A stretch of 64,000 bases of DNA, from positions 6,953,014-7,017,013 of the forward strand of contig NW_004624734.1 in the NCBI RefSeq assembly GCF_000247695.1, given 5' to 3'. Made by a program: the position numbers and the translations under genes. Shown in pieces: positions 11,901 through 26,700 of the stretch; position 1 is the stretch's first letter; every line of letters begins with the position of its first letter. The notes under the pieces were generated by a model, which saw only the letters and a program-made list of their open reading frames with translations, searched no databases and was not told the origin of the DNA. The DNA comes from Heterocephalus glaber (Eukaryota > Chordata > Mammalia > Rodentia > Bathyergidae).

Positions 11901-14742
11901 CCGGGGGCCAGCGGGAAAGTGCAATGAGAATTGGAAATCTCTCTGACATGTGACATTGGTTGCTTGCTTATTACAAGACCAAGAAAAGCATTTTTTAAAT
12001 GTGAAAATTCCCAGTATGGTGTTACCAGCTTCGCTATGGCTTCAGCAATCACATCCTTCATTTTAATATGATGGAGTTTGTAGTACTTGGACAGCTCTTC
12101 TGCTATGCTGGATTTTCCCACCGCAGGAGGACCCAGGATGCAAATCTTAATGGGCTGCGAGAGAGCAGAAGGGGCTTATGATGCGTTCTGAACAGTGGGT
12201 CCATAGTGCTAAGTGTATTCACTTCAGGGGTGTGCCCGTCAGTCTCAGGGCTGTTACCCTCACCCCTTCTTTCCTTAGAGACAGGGTCTCACTATGTAGT
12301 CCAGCTGGCCTCAAACTCACAGTGATCCTCCTGCCTCAGCCTCTCAAGTGCTGGGGTTATAGGCATGCGCCACCAAGCCCGGTCTGATTTAATTATTTTT
12401 AACATAGTTAACTTACTCTGATTTTTTTTTTTTTTTTTGTACCGGGGATCGAACTTGGGACCTTGTGCTTGTGAGGCAGGCGGCGAAACCACTGAGCGAA
12501 ATCCCCGAGCGAAATCCCCGCCCCCCACCTCTGATTTTTAAAAAACAGCATTTCTGCTGAAACGGTGCTTCAATGTTAAATAAATTTTGTGGCATTCATA
12601 ACCAGTGATATACTTGAGAGGCTGAGGCAAAAAATTGCAAGTTTGAGGCTAGCCTGGACAGCTGGGCAACCGAGAGACGCTGTGTCAAAATCAAGCAGAA
12701 CAGGCAGGTGCAGCACAGCGGGAAGGCACTGGGTTCAGCGGCCAGTGGTTAGCATCGCCCCCGCCACCACGGACAGGAGACCGAGGCGGAGCACGGAGGA
12801 AGCAGGCCCGAAGCGGGCCTGGGAGAGCAGCGCCAGCCCCTCTGGCCCGGCTGGGAGGTGGTGAGGCCTGGCTGGCGGCAGTGCCCCTGCCCTGCCCCAG
12901 GTCCCTGCTTCTGCCCACACACGGGGTGGACCCCGGCTTCGGGGAGCCTGGCCAGTGGGGTGAACCCGCTCACGGCGGAGGACAGGAGCGGCCCGGGCCC
13001 AGAGAGGGTAGCGCGGGCTGGGAGAGGCCGCCGTGGCCCGGCTGAGGGGCTGCCTGGTCGGAACCAGGGCTGCTGCCCAAGACGCTGCGCTTCTGCGGAC
13101 ACGCTGGGGACACGCTTGGCCCAGGGAGCACTTTCGGGCACAGTGGTCACTGCGATTACGGCCGCTGTACGGTTTCAAAACACTTTTCCTGGATGACCCA
13201 CTGTCGTCTTTAGAAGCCGAGCAGGGCTGCACTGTTCTGATTTCACAGGGGAGGGTGGGCGTTCTCGCTAGGCCTGCATTTATGTTTGTGCCCGTGAGTA
13301 GCCGTGTACCTTTGAAGGAGTTATTTCATCTCTCTGAGCTCGTTTCCTCATCCATAATGTGGAGATAAGAATATCTCCCTTAAAAATTGATTTTGCACAA
13401 AAGAATTCTAGCCTACCTTTCACCTCAAAAAAAGATATGTGAGGCAGTTCGTATGTTAATTAACTTCATTTAACCATTTCACAACGAATGTATACATATT
13501 TCAAAACAGCATGGTGGACAGAGGGCATGATAGTACACAGTGTGATCTCAGCACTCTGGGAGGCTGAGGCAGGAGGATCCCAAGTTAAAGCCCATGCTGG
13601 GCAATTTAGTGAGACCTTGTCTCAAAACAAACAAATAAGAAGCACTGGGGTATTAGCTCAGTGCCAAGCAAGACCTTGGGTTCAATCCCTAGCACTTAAA
13701 AAATCAATAAATTAAGCCCTAAAAAGCCATCCTGGTGTACATGATAAATATATACAATTTTTATTTGCTGATTAACTTTAAAAAAAATACCTACCTTGAA
13801 AGGTTGTGTTGATTAAAACAGCCAGTAAATCCCCTGGCCAGTAGAAAGATCAAAGTAGCAGTCAGACTTCTTTGATCTCCTCCGTACTTCTCCCACAGGT
13901 GTCCCCACAGGTAGGGAGGCACCTGGGTAATTTCACTTATGTTGGTAACTATAGCAATCCGTCTTGAGCTTACTATCCTGTTCGGTTTGCACAGCAGTTA
14001 TTATCAATGCTGACTTAATTTTTTTTTTTTTTTTTTTTGGTGACAGGGTCTTGCTATGTAGTTCAGGCTGGCCTTGAACTCACAATATAGGCAAAGCTGG
14101 CCTCAAACTCGAGGTGATCCTCCTGCCTCAGCCTCCCAAGTATTCGGATTACAGGCATACACCACCATGCCCGGCTTATTTAAAAAATTTTAAGTTTTGA
14201 TTGACAAGTGTTAGCATAACATGTAGCATGTAGCATAACATGTCCATGTAGATGATCAGACCTGGACAGATTTGTCAAGTTTTAAAAATGAAATTAAAAG
14301 TTTGGATGTTTGGAAAAGGAAAATGCTTTCGCTGGTGTAACTGCACACAGGCGAGGTGCGTTTACTTTGCTTGAAGTGGGTGCAGGGGCAGGTGATAGTT
14401 ACCAGCAGGCCTCTGCTCTGCTTGTACTCTTTGAGGATGTTGTTCACATTTTCCACGAATCCACTCCGCGCCACCCATCGGATGTTGAAATTCTCCTTCA
14501 CGAAGAGCGCTTCCATCCTCAGACTGACCAGTAAGTGGTCAACATTCTCTTGCTGAGAAGGAAAGGAAATGAGCAATTTGTCACTTTTGTTTCGTTTTCG
14601 CTGTTATCATGGAAAAGCAATCAATGTGCATCCACTAAAGACGAAAATCACCCCAGTGCTGGCTATTTACAGGGTACTTATTGTGATATTTTCTCTTTTC
14701 TTGTCTGTCTTCCTTCCTTTCTTTCTTTCTCCTCTCTCTCTC

Positions 14743-14776
<34 letters not shown>

Positions 14777-17700
14777 CTCTTTCTCTCTTTCTTTTTCTGC
14801 TTTTGATGCCAAGTATCTACCACTGAGCTACACCCCGGGCCCTGTTTAGAAAATACATACAGCATCTACTTTTTGAACAATGCAGTCCTATGGTCCAAAA
14901 CAGTAAGTACCTTGTGGTGATGGCACACATCTGAAATCCTAGCACTCTGGGAAGCTGAGGCAGGAGGACTGCAAATTTGAGCCTAGCCTATATAATGTGA
15001 TTTTAGTGAGACCTCGTCTCAATATAAAAATAGATAAATAAATAAGTAAATAAAAAGACGGGTGTCATGGTGCACATCTATAATCCCAGCACTCAGGAGG
15101 CTGAGGCAGGAGGATTGCCTTGAGTTCAAGGCCAAAGTGGACTACATAGTGAGTTCAAGGCCAGCCCAAACTATATAGGGAGACCCTGTCTCAGAAACAA
15201 AACAAAACAAAACAGAAGAAAAGAAAAATCTGGGTATGGTGGTGCATGCCTGTAATCCCAGCATTCAGGAGGCTGAGGCAGGAAGATTGCTGTGAGTTTG
15301 AGGCCAGCCTGGCTATATGTAGCTGAACTCATTATGGTGAGTTCAAGGCCAGCCTAAACTGCATAGTGAGATCCTGTCTCAAAAATCCAAAAAGGAAAAA
15401 AGAAGGAAAGAAAGAAAAAGGGCCAGGGATGTAGTTCATTGCAAAGGCCCTGGGCTCAATTACCAGTAACACACACCACCCACCCAGTTCTGCTCCTCAG
15501 CAACAACCCATGGTATCAGTCTCTACGAAACATTCAAGTGCAGCATTTAGACACCATGTCTTTGAGAAGAATCACACCCTAAAACAAACATAAAGCGCTC
15601 ACCACAAAGCTACAACCTAGGGGCTTTGCCCACCTCCCAGAGATACAATGGGGCTCTCGGTCAGGAAAAGGCTGGAGATCAATACCTGCTGTGTGCAGAG
15701 CCGTTCTCCCTTCACAGCTTTCAGATCTATTTTCTGAGAGTTTTCCACAAAAGAAAACAGGCTGGATGAAGAGTAATTGGCCCAGGGTATGGAGCTGGAA
15801 GCCAAACATTCTGATCCAAATCCTCCAGAATCAGCCATATTTAGGAAGAGTCTAAAAATGCTTATATACTCACAGTTAGCTCCTTGATTAGGAATGCGTT
15901 TTCTCTGGGTACTTTCTGGATCTTGCCTGGCCCGGTACTTCTACTGATGAACTGGTAAGAAAAAAGAGAGGCGTTATTTGGCTTACCTGTAAGATTTTGT
16001 GGAAAGCTTCTGGAACAATGTGAACGGTACTGAATGTAAAGACCGTAGCATTTGGAAAGTAGAGGAGTGTGCTGAGGGTATTCATTTGTTCCAGAAATAT
16101 GCTGGGAAAGAGATGAGTAAGGCCTGGCTCTGTCCTCGAGGAGCTCCCAGTTTGAGAAAGGAGACAGATGGACACAGGCAATTATCATGTGGAGTGTGTG
16201 CAGCTCAGCAGGGGGCATTCTGGGACTTTGGGTCTTTTTACTTTTTAAATTTTTATTTATTTATTTATTTTTTGAGACAGAGTCTCGCTCTATAGCCCAG
16301 TCTGGCCTTAAACTTGCAGCGATCCTCCTGCCTCAGCCTTCCAAGTGCTGAGATTACAGATGTGCACCACCACACCTGGCTCTGTCTTTGTCCTCTTTGG
16401 GAGCTCTCATTCTGTTTTTAGAATGGAAGCTGCCTTAATTGATGCTTATAAAACACTTGTAATTTTGTCTATTGACAGTCTCAATGTTTGCACTGCCCCA
16501 TTCTTCTGTTGAAATCCTGACCCCCAAGGCGACAATGTCAGAAGTGGGGAGTGGGGAGGTTACAACGGTGGAGTCATCACCCTTGAATGAGATTAGTGTG
16601 AGGACAGAGAGAAGGTGATGACTGTGAAGTCTGAATCTGAAGTGCCCCGTGCTGGTCACCAGATCTTCCCAGCCCCAGGAGCTACCTGTGGGATTTCATT
16701 GCAGCTCCTGAAAGGCATTCTGGGAATGTGGAAGGAAGGGGCACAGGAAGAGGCCCAGCTGCACCTTAAAGGTGGGTGGGAGCAGCCCTGGCAGGGCAGG
16801 AGCAGGCCCCATTGCTAGGCTACAAGACCTGGGAGAGGAAGCTCCCAGGGATGCCAGGGAGCAGCCAGGAGGCCTAGTGAGTCTCATGTGTCAGTGCTTT
16901 GAGGGGAGAGTCAGACACATTTTAATGTTACACAGTGGGATCAAAATGTACAGTGACTGCTTAATATTCTTTTACAGTAAAAGACACACTGCTACGAGTA
17001 CCCCTCAAAATATTCGAGTACCCCTCCAAATATTCCGTCATGTCCAACACACCAATCCCACTGTTCTTGCCACTTTCTGAAGCAGCTCTGGAAGTCCTCT
17101 TTCTTGAGGGTCTTTAGGAGGTGTGATGAAAAATATGGTGAATGCTGCTGACAAATACCATCAGAAAGAAAGGCAGGATTGTGAAATCACGACCCTCTGT
17201 CCTCATGTACCCTTTTCACCAGATTTGGTACCAAGTGACTTCTGGCTCTTCCCCAAAGTCAAAATGACCATGAAAGGTAAATGTTTTTAATTGATTGAGG
17301 ACATTAAGGTAGCCATGGCAGTGCAACTAGAGACACTGACCAAAGAGGACGTCTGGAGCTGCTTCAGAAAGTGGCAAAAGGGATGGACTAAGTGTGTTTG
17401 AAGCAAGGGGGAGGATTTTGAGGAGGTTTTTTTTGAGGAGTTTTAACAGCAGTTTGTCTTTTACTTTAGTAGTTTTTAAAATCCTTAATCATTCACTGTG
17501 TTTTTCGATCACACCGAGTCCAGGCTGCCCCTTGTGCGTCTGAGGGGCCAATCGGGCCCTCAGAGTGGCCTCTTTTATCTCCCTTGGCGTGGATCCTGGA
17601 GAAAAGGTGGCCCGTAGGAATTTCCTGAAGTGTACAGCTGCAAATACTGTAAACTGGTAGTTTGAGTGTGCGGGACATCCTACTTTAAGGGGCCCCAGTT

Positions 17701-20700
17701 TGATTAGCACAGCTGATTCCACCACCAGAGTTTTGAGGTAACGTTCAGCTGCGCCATCTGAGTATGGGATGCAGTGGGCCACCGTACCTTGATCAGGTCC
17801 TCCAGGGTGTGAGCAGACTCGTCCACGGCGACCAGATAGCGGTGCTTCGGCACATGGTCAATGATGTTCTGTATCACTCTGCAGAGCAGCAGGGAAAATA
17901 ACCACCCCAGGGAAGCAGCAAAGAGAGGCGATGAATTAGAACTCACCGTATTCCTCCTCCTCAGAGCAAGCATCGGTGTTTGGTCTCTCTCTCTCTCTCA
18001 TATCTATCTCTCTATCTATCCATCCATCCCTCTATTTGAGACAGAGTCTCCCTATGTAGCCCAGGATGGCCTCAAACTTGCAGCAATTCTCCTGCCTCAG
18101 CCTCCACAGCTGGTGTTTGGTGTTTTAATGGTATCTCACTTAATTGTCAATAAGATCAAGGAAGGGATCTAATCTGGACTGTAAATTAGGAAGGTGTGGA
18201 GGAGTTAAGTGCCATTTGTCAGGCTGAAGAGCTGTTGGGAAAACTGAGGCAATGGTCCCCATCCTGATGTCTTTCCTGTGCACCGCACCCCTTGCAACGC
18301 CATGACTGGGCCCTGCAAGGCTGTGAGTGATGACACCCTGCCCAGCTGGGGCTCCTGGAGTCTCACAGGTGCCCTTGGGGCAGGAGTCCCCCCAAGTGAG
18401 TCACAGATTCCGAGAAGTTCCAGCTTTCAGTGAGCTCATGCACAGCACAGTACGGGCGCCCGAGATTTCCTCTTCTGAGTTAATGATTGTCAACCTCTCT
18501 GAATGTTCAGCCCCCTGCCGGGACAGCAGCAAGGGCTGCAGTGCTATTCCATCAAATACACACAAGGACACCGTGAGGTAATTACTATGATTTTCCCTAT
18601 TTATAAAGGAGAAAATCAGACTCAGACGTGGAGCGAGTTTCCTGAATTCACACAGCTCTGCTGAGAGGCAGGGCCGATGTGCAGAGCAAAGGATTCCAGG
18701 GAGAAACGGGGCGGGGGGTGGGGGGGTGTCTTTCCCAATGGTCTGGCTCCCCCACATTCGTTTCCTTGTCAGTGAAATGAAACGGAAGTGCATTCCTCTG
18801 TGTGTTCACTTCAGGGCTGATGTGGCTGAGTGGCTGGGTGCCTCCCTAGCATGTGCATGGCTCCGGGGTCCTTTCCCAGCACCAAAAAAGAAAAAAGTAA
18901 TAATCGGTGTTTGTTTTACTATTTTAATTTATGAATTTTTGGTGGTGCTGGGGATTGAACCCAAGGCCTCATGCATGCTAGGCCTAGCCATCATGTTTAT
19001 TTTATATTATTTTCTCAGGACGCTTTAACTTTTAGCTTCTTTCTTACATATTTGACAATTTTCAAAGAAACCTCTAGGAAGAAAAAAAAAATGTTACTGA
19101 AAAGGGTCTCAAGTCTTTCCATAATGGGAACTATTCCACTCTAACTTCTCTGTTTGGGACTAAAGATAAACATTTTGTTTTAAGAATGTAAGACTCCTTT
19201 ATATCTTTAAAACCTGGTAACCTAAGGTAAAATCTCTGCAGAAAGAAAGGCACATTTAGCTTATTTATTTATTTTTGATTTTTGGAACAGAGTCTCACTA
19301 TGTAGCCTGAGCTAGCCTGGAACTCATAGCAGTCCTCCTGCCTCAGCTTCCCGAGTGCTGGGATTATAGGTGTGCACCACCAGGTCTGGTAGAAGGGCAC
19401 ATCTTGGCCCCTTCATCCCCACAGTTAATGTTGGCTGAAGGAGTCTAAGGTTTAATGTGGTCCAAAACTTATTTAATTTAAAAGATCCATCCTTAAAACA
19501 GTAGTAACCATTAGGTTCAGGGCCTTCAAGGCATCAAGCAGGGCTGAAGATTGAGCTTTGCTTGTTTCCAGGTGAACTGGTAAATGTGTGGGCCCGTGAC
19601 TAGCTACCAGGGGGCCCTGGATGAGTAGAAGCCAGTCCCTTGGGAAGTGTGTCTCAGCTTCCTCCTGAGGCTGAGCCCAAGGTGAGGGAACAAAGCCCCA
19701 GGGACCCGAGCTGCTGACCCAGTTCCAACACAGGGACCTGGCTCCATGACCTGGCTTCGGAGTCAGGCTGCTCTGGGAGCCTGAGGCCCTGCCTCTTCTG
19801 TGCCTGCGCACCCACGGGTCACCCGCAACACTGGGCTTCTCCAAAGGAGCCACACACATGCTGCAGCCCTACAGACTGCTCAGCCCTCAGCTCCTTAGAG
19901 CGCATGATAGAGAGGTGGAATGTGGCTGGGCCGGAGAGAAATTATCTTGAGCTATTTTAGGCCCTTTAGAAAAGTAGCAGTTTACTTTTCACCTCTGTAT
20001 CTGACCCTGGGATTCCTGTGACGAATTAAGAATTACTAAGAATTACGTAAACCTCCTAGAATGCATTGTTAAGCTCAGCCAGCCATCGGCCTCCTCTGAC
20101 CTTGAAGCTGAGAAAATGCTGTGAGATAACATCAGGTCCCCTGAAGAGATCCCCCTGCTTCCCTGCCTACCCAATGCCTCTCCCCTGTGGTCACTGGCAT
20201 GTTGGCTGATGTCTCTCTCTGTTCTCTGGCTGTAATAGCTCACCCGCCTCCGCCACAGCAGAGCAACCTGAACCCACAGCCACCCACTGCTTGCTACTTC
20301 CTTAAAGGCAGGATTGTTATTTTCCATCAATACAACTTTATCTCCGAGTGTGGGGAGGGGGAGCTTTAGATCTCCAGTTGGCTATCAGATTTCTGGAATC
20401 GCAGTGGGTAGGCTAACATCACAGTCTCAGCTGGGGCAAAGGAGAAAGAAGCAAAGTCCTTGCAGGTGGTTCATACCAAGCTCTGCTTCCCTGCAAATGT
20501 TGCTCTGCCGACTGAGTTTCTAAAGGATGAACTTGGTCTTGCCATTAGCTTTGGGGGCTGGCAGGGTAGCTCAGTGGTGAGCACTTGCCTAGCATATGGG
20601 AGGCCTGGGGTTCCACCTCCAGCCCTGGCAAAACAAAAATAAAACAAAAAAGCAAAAAAGCATGGAGCTTTTAGGTGAACACTATTTCATCAGATGCAAA

Positions 20701-23700
20701 ATGGAGATAACAGTAGTACTTACTGCCAGTACCTTCTTCACAGGGTTGTCAGGAGGAATAAAAGCAACAATAGGTGTAAGGGCCTTAGCACTGAGTAGAT
20801 GCTCAATAAACATTAGTTTACAGATAGATCTGCTGTAATCCCAGCACTTGGACACTGAGGCAGGAGGATTGTAGCAAGTTCGAGGTCAGCCTGGGTCACA
20901 TAGTGAGTTCAAGGCCACCCCGAACTACGTAGTGACACTTTGCCTCAAAAAAAAATTTTTTTTTTTAGCTACACAGGCGGGCATTTCTGGGAGAACACTT
21001 ACCCTGCCAGGTCAAGGACATGAATTGTCGGAATCACATTTGTTCCGTCTCCAAAAACAGGTAACTCAGGGATGTCACCCAGCCAAGCAAGCTAAAAGAA
21101 AGAAAAGCCAAAGCGTCTGTCTCAGGCCTGTGTCCTCACATAACAGAGCCAGGGGAGCTGTCTGAGGAGAAATCTCTTGGCGCTGCAAACATCAGTTCCG
21201 AAGACATCAGGATCCAGTCCTGTTTGGGGAGACAGTGCAACCGAAACACCAGATAAGGGCTGGGGATCTAGCCTGCCTGGCAATTGCGAGGTCCTGAGTT
21301 CAATTCCCGGTACCAAAAAACAACAAAAAACCCCCCATACCAGTGGACTCCGTGTTCCCTCATACCTGGGAGCTGAAAACAGTTGATCTCAATGTAGAGT
21401 AGTGATTAACAGAGGTTAGGAGTGAAGTAGGGTAGAAATAAAGATAGGTTAGAAAGGAGACAAGGAAATTGTAATTTAAAAATTTGTACTTTCCAGAAAA
21501 TTGCAGCATCAAGGCGCAATCAGTTTCCCAAGGCTACGCAGCCTTTTCACCCCCAGGCTGTTTATTTCCCCACCAAACTCCTCACTCTGAATTCCTAAGT
21601 CTTAAGGGTACAGTAAGTCCATGGATGGGGCCTGTGTGTTTCTGCTCTAGCAGGAATCCACACTCCAAGGACTTCCACTGTCAGGACTCAGCTGTATGAG
21701 CTAACTGGGCCGTGGTCTCAGGACTTCAAATGCACGCAGACAGCTGTGTTGCAACCTAGCTGAAAACAGATTTTACTCTAACCCACTGGAGAGTGAGCAG
21801 CCTGACTTTCAGGAACCAGGCATTGGGTGCCCGATTACTAACTCAGAGAAGTAAATGAGCATCCCAGACTGCCCATTTTGAGGCAACCCCCCTGAGGCCA
21901 CACAGATACCCCCAACCCCAGACCCCAGGGCTCCCCACCCCTCAAACGCCTCCTCCTTTCTGTGCGCAGGAATTTGTTTCTGCTTGATAGACCTGCCTAT
22001 GCTTCTCACCCATGAGTCCTGCAGTTCTTTCTGTGACAGGTCAAGGACTACTGTGGGCCAGGGAGGGCCCCTTCTCCTCTTTGGAGGACCTCCCTGGACC
22101 CTCAGTGACAGCAGTGGGGAGACGGCAGAAAAAATGAGGGTGGATTGGACCAGTGCACACTGTATACAAATGTGGAAGTATCACTCTGCCCCTTCACATG
22201 AACAGTTAATACATTTAGTAAAGCGGGCCATGGTGACCCATGCCTGTGATCCAATACTTGGGAGGCTGAGGCAGGAGGATCTCTGAGAATTTGAGGCCAG
22301 CCTGAGTTACACAGTGAGTTCAAGGTCAGCCTGAGCTACATACCAAGACCCTGTCTCAGACAGACAGACAGACAGACATATATATATATATTCAAAGTGA
22401 TTTTTACAAAGTGCTACCTCAGGGCTGATATGCTCTTTCAGACATCTATAATCTCATTAGTTACTGTCAGCAGTCAACTGAATGTCATCTACATAGAGAG
22501 AAAATGCTTTCATATCCATGTCTTTTGTCATAAAAGGAACTAAATTTTAGAAGTACCCTACTGGTAAAGGTAATTATCAAAGTTTTTTGGTTCTTTTTTT
22601 TGAGAGAGTCTTGCTATGCAGTTCAGGCTGGGCTTGAACTCACAGCGACCCTCCTGCCTCAGCCTCCTGAGTACTTCGATCACCAGGGTGTGCTGCCAAG
22701 CTGCCAAGCTGATTTATTTGTTTTTTAGCCCTGTAAAATATGTATCCAAAAAATCCATATAATGAAAAGTTGTACCTTAAAAAATGTGTGTAAGATGCCT
22801 CCTTCCATGCCGTACTGAAGTCCTGCAGCGACTACATAAGTTGCAAACATTTTGGTCTATTGGATAAAATACAGAAAAAGGCTGAATATCACATTCTCAG
22901 TCACATTAAACTGGATTATTTCAGTCGTTTGCAGGAGCACACAGGGAGTTGCACCAACTCTTTCAGACACGTTGGGTGTTCAGGACAGAAGTAGTGTCTC
23001 GGAAGCGGGTAAACAACCCCTCAGTTCCCTCAGGAGACCGCAGACCATCCTGGGAGTTTAATCGGGACTCTTGATGAAATTAAAGCCAGAGCTGTTGCTT
23101 GTTGAAAACTGAGTACCTGTGAACTCTATGCCGCCATGGAGGGGAAAGGGATTATAGAAACGTCCTGCCCCAGGGCCTGTCATTTCCCAGCAGGAGCGAC
23201 AGGGACATAAAGTGAGCTCAGAGAAACAGGCTGGATAGGAGGGTTTCCGCTGACGCCGAACATTTATTTTATTTGGAGGAAGGTTTAAGCCCTGGGAGAC
23301 TCTGCCTCAATATTTATCTGTCTTTCACCCTCATCACCGTGGTCTGGCTACTGGGGGGAATGTCCTTTCGGAAAAGTTTAAGGCGGAGAAACACTCAGGG
23401 ACACCCTTAGGCTGATTCATCTTCCTCCGCCCTCCCCCACTAACCGGGGCGGCCATTAAATTGCTTAACCTAAAACTCCCTGGCAACACAGCAGGTCACC
23501 ACAATAAAAATAAGAAAGACAAGAAATAAAACAAAATTAAACAAAACAGGCAAACCCAGAGAGCTTCGTATAGTGGGAGACACAATGTCTTCTGTGGACT
23601 GCTGACGGAAGGCCCCGTGACAGATTAGACGGGGCCTTCAGTCTTGTCTAGGAAAGATTTCGGAGCAGATGTGAGTGCAATTAGTCACCTCCACACCTGG

Positions 23701-26700
23701 GACAGTGTGGCTGGGGCAGTGAGGATTTTCTTGCTCTGTTTTGCTTATTTTGTGTCTGCTGGCGGATCCAGGCCTTTGTCCTTGTCAGGCAAAGCCTCTC
23801 CCCCTGAGCAGTCCACCCAGCCTCCTGAGGTGGGATTGTTAATAAACCCTCACCGCCACCACTGTCGGTAAAGTTTTGGAGGGAGGGTGGGATGTCTGTA
23901 AATCAAAGGAGGGAAGGATGAAGGGGATCGAGGTCAAGCAGAGATGGGAAGCGCCACAGCCTGGCAGAATCCAGGTCACTGAGTGAAGCTTTTGAGGAGA
24001 AATTGTGTCACTGAGCTGTAGTTTGGATCCGAATGTCCCCAAGGCCATGTGTTAAAGGCTTGGTCCTCACCCTGATGCTGGTGGGAGGGCACAGAAGCTT
24101 TAAAAGCTGGGGCCTGGTTCAAGGTCCTCACATCGTGGGTGGGTGGGGTCCCTTGAGAGGAATGTGAGACCCAGGCTCCTCCTCTCTCTCACACCTGGGA
24201 TGACAGGCCAGGCGCTCCCGCTGAGATACACTGTGCCACTCTGCCATGGACCGAAACCTCCGAAACACTGAGCCAACGTCTCTCTTCCTAATAAATTCAT
24301 GAGCTCAGGTATTTTGTTACAACCACAGATCGATAACACACACTAGAACTGGTCCACATTCTCCTACATCTGGGCCAGCGGCTCAGTGAGCAAAGCGGCC
24401 CAGACCCCTGGCTTTTCCTGGCTGTTCCAAGTAAAGTGACAAAAGAAGGTTCTCAAAGGGTTTTAACAGCGATGGCTGAAATCCCACAGCCCCTCATGGC
24501 TTTGCAGATCACTGGCAAGTTTTTAGGTGGGGGTTGGCTGGAGAGCACAGCTGAGAAATTGGGCAGCAGGAAAGGAGCTTTCAAAAGAAAAGGAATAAAA
24601 GAGAGACCAAAGATTTTACATGTGGGTACAGGAGGCCAGGAAAGTGAAGACATAGCTTCTCTCATCTCCGATAAAGTGGTTAAGGAGGAAACTCGGTCCA
24701 ACCTTGGTTGTTCTGGACCTTGGGCTTGTGAGACAGGCAGTGGAACCTCTGAGCTGAATCCCCGGTGCCCAACAAAACATTTAAAAATTTTAATGATGAA
24801 TGGTTTTGTCTTGGGATGTTTTGAATTTCTTCCCTTCTAGAACCCTCTGGCTATGATTTGCACAAGATGTGAAGAACTAAGCGGGGGCAGGGGGTGGGGA
24901 GTAGGCTGGGTACAAGCACTTCCTCTTGTGCTTGAGTGAGTGGGTGCACACACGCTCACTGCTTGGGTTTTTTTTTTTTTTGACAGGGTCTCGAAATGCA
25001 GTTCAGGCTGGCCAGGCTGGCCTTGAACTCACAGCAATCCTCCTGCCTCAGCCTCCTGAGTGCTAGGATTACAAGTATGCACCACTACTCCCGGCTCACG
25101 CCCACTACTTATAGCAAGACTTGGGATGATGTCCACCCTGTGTCCTCTGCCTGGGGGGGCCAGTGACCTTGGAGAGAGGGAGGCAGAAGACTCCGGAGTG
25201 GCCATGCAGAGGACTGGGCCTCCAGTCAGGGAATTGCGGAACAGTTGCTTCTGGTGACTGACACAGGCAGTGAGGAGCAACAGGCAGGGAGGAATAAGAA
25301 GGCCATGACCAGTTGTCTTGCTCGGATTTTTGTGAAACCACGTCCCACATTTGAATCTCTTTTCTTTTGATTTTCTTTTCTTTGATCCACATTTGAATCT
25401 TTTTGGGCCCTGCACACCATGTTCTGGGGAAGACATTTATTTTTTCTTTAATGTGCTACTGTCATCAAAGAATGCAACCTGGGGATGCACATATTGAATA
25501 TTTTAGGCTAATGAAGATTATATTTTTACTATGCCTTCCAATGGCTATTCTGTACTTGCTTGCAAGGAGGTAAACACAGTATACCTCAAAGTGATTGATT
25601 GTACACAGATATAAATAAAATATACACATAAAGTTGCAATTCCAATCTGCCATAATGCACAAACCTCGGTGTCTTTTATGAGTTAGGTCTTGTGGAACTG
25701 AGACAACATGAAGACTGTAAGGGCATCAGAAATTACTGGGGCTGGGCATGGTAGTGTGTGCTTGTATCTCAGCAATTGGAAGGCTGAGGCAGGAGGATTG
25801 CCACAAGTTCAAAACCAACCTGGGCTACATAGTGAGTTTAAGGCCAGCCTGAACTACATAGCGAGACCCTGTCTTTAAAAAAAAATCATAATTTGCTGAT
25901 CATGTTTAATTCACTGGTTAAAAATATATTATCACACACACAACAGATTCAAGTGAATGAAAATCTAAAATGGAGAAATGTTGTCATCCTAATATCTTTA
26001 TTATAAAAACATTAAACTTGTCCTTTACCCTAAAAGGAGTGCTGTTGCTACTGGCAAAAAATCAGACCCGAGGATCAAGGGAACAGACTAGAAGATGCAG
26101 AAACAACTCCAGACACACTCAGCCACCTCCTCTTTGACAAAGGAGCCAACCATCCTCACTGGAGGAAAGATAGCCTCTTTCATATATGGTGCTAGCAAAA
26201 CTGGATTTCATCCTGCCAAAGATTAAACCTAGACCCCTATCTTTCACCATGCACTAAACTAAAATCGAAGTGGATCAAAGACCTAAATGTTAAGACAGAA
26301 ACACTAAGTCTGCGGGAAGACAGAATAGGTAGAACTCTTGATGGCATTGCTGTACGCAAAGATTTTATGAACAAAACCTCAGTCGCATGTGAACTAGCAC
26401 AAAGAACCAACAACCAGGACCTCATCTTATTAAAAAGCTTCTGCACTACAAGAGAAACCACCAACAGAGCTAAGAGACAACCCACAATGTAGGAAAACAT
26501 TTTTTCCAGTTGTTCCTCAGAAAAAGGATTAATGTCTAGAATACATAAAGGACTCAAAAAAGTCAGACCCCCCCAAATTTAAAGACCCAATCCAAAAATG
26601 GGCATCTGAAATGAACAGACATTTCTCAGATGAAGAAATATAAATGGCAAATAAACATATGAAAAAATGTTCAAACACCATTGATCATTTAAGAAATGCA

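Noticed and set aside
12735..13232. Long open frames (over 130 codons) on the minus strand
   Set aside because: They coincide with GC-rich DNA where stops are rare, resemble no family, and lie wholly within an AK7 intron with no matching splice context.
17489..17782. A 97-codon minus-strand frame next to the mariner relic
   Set aside because: No transposase or other family motif. It crosses the AK7 exon 8 donor region and is only a chance frame.
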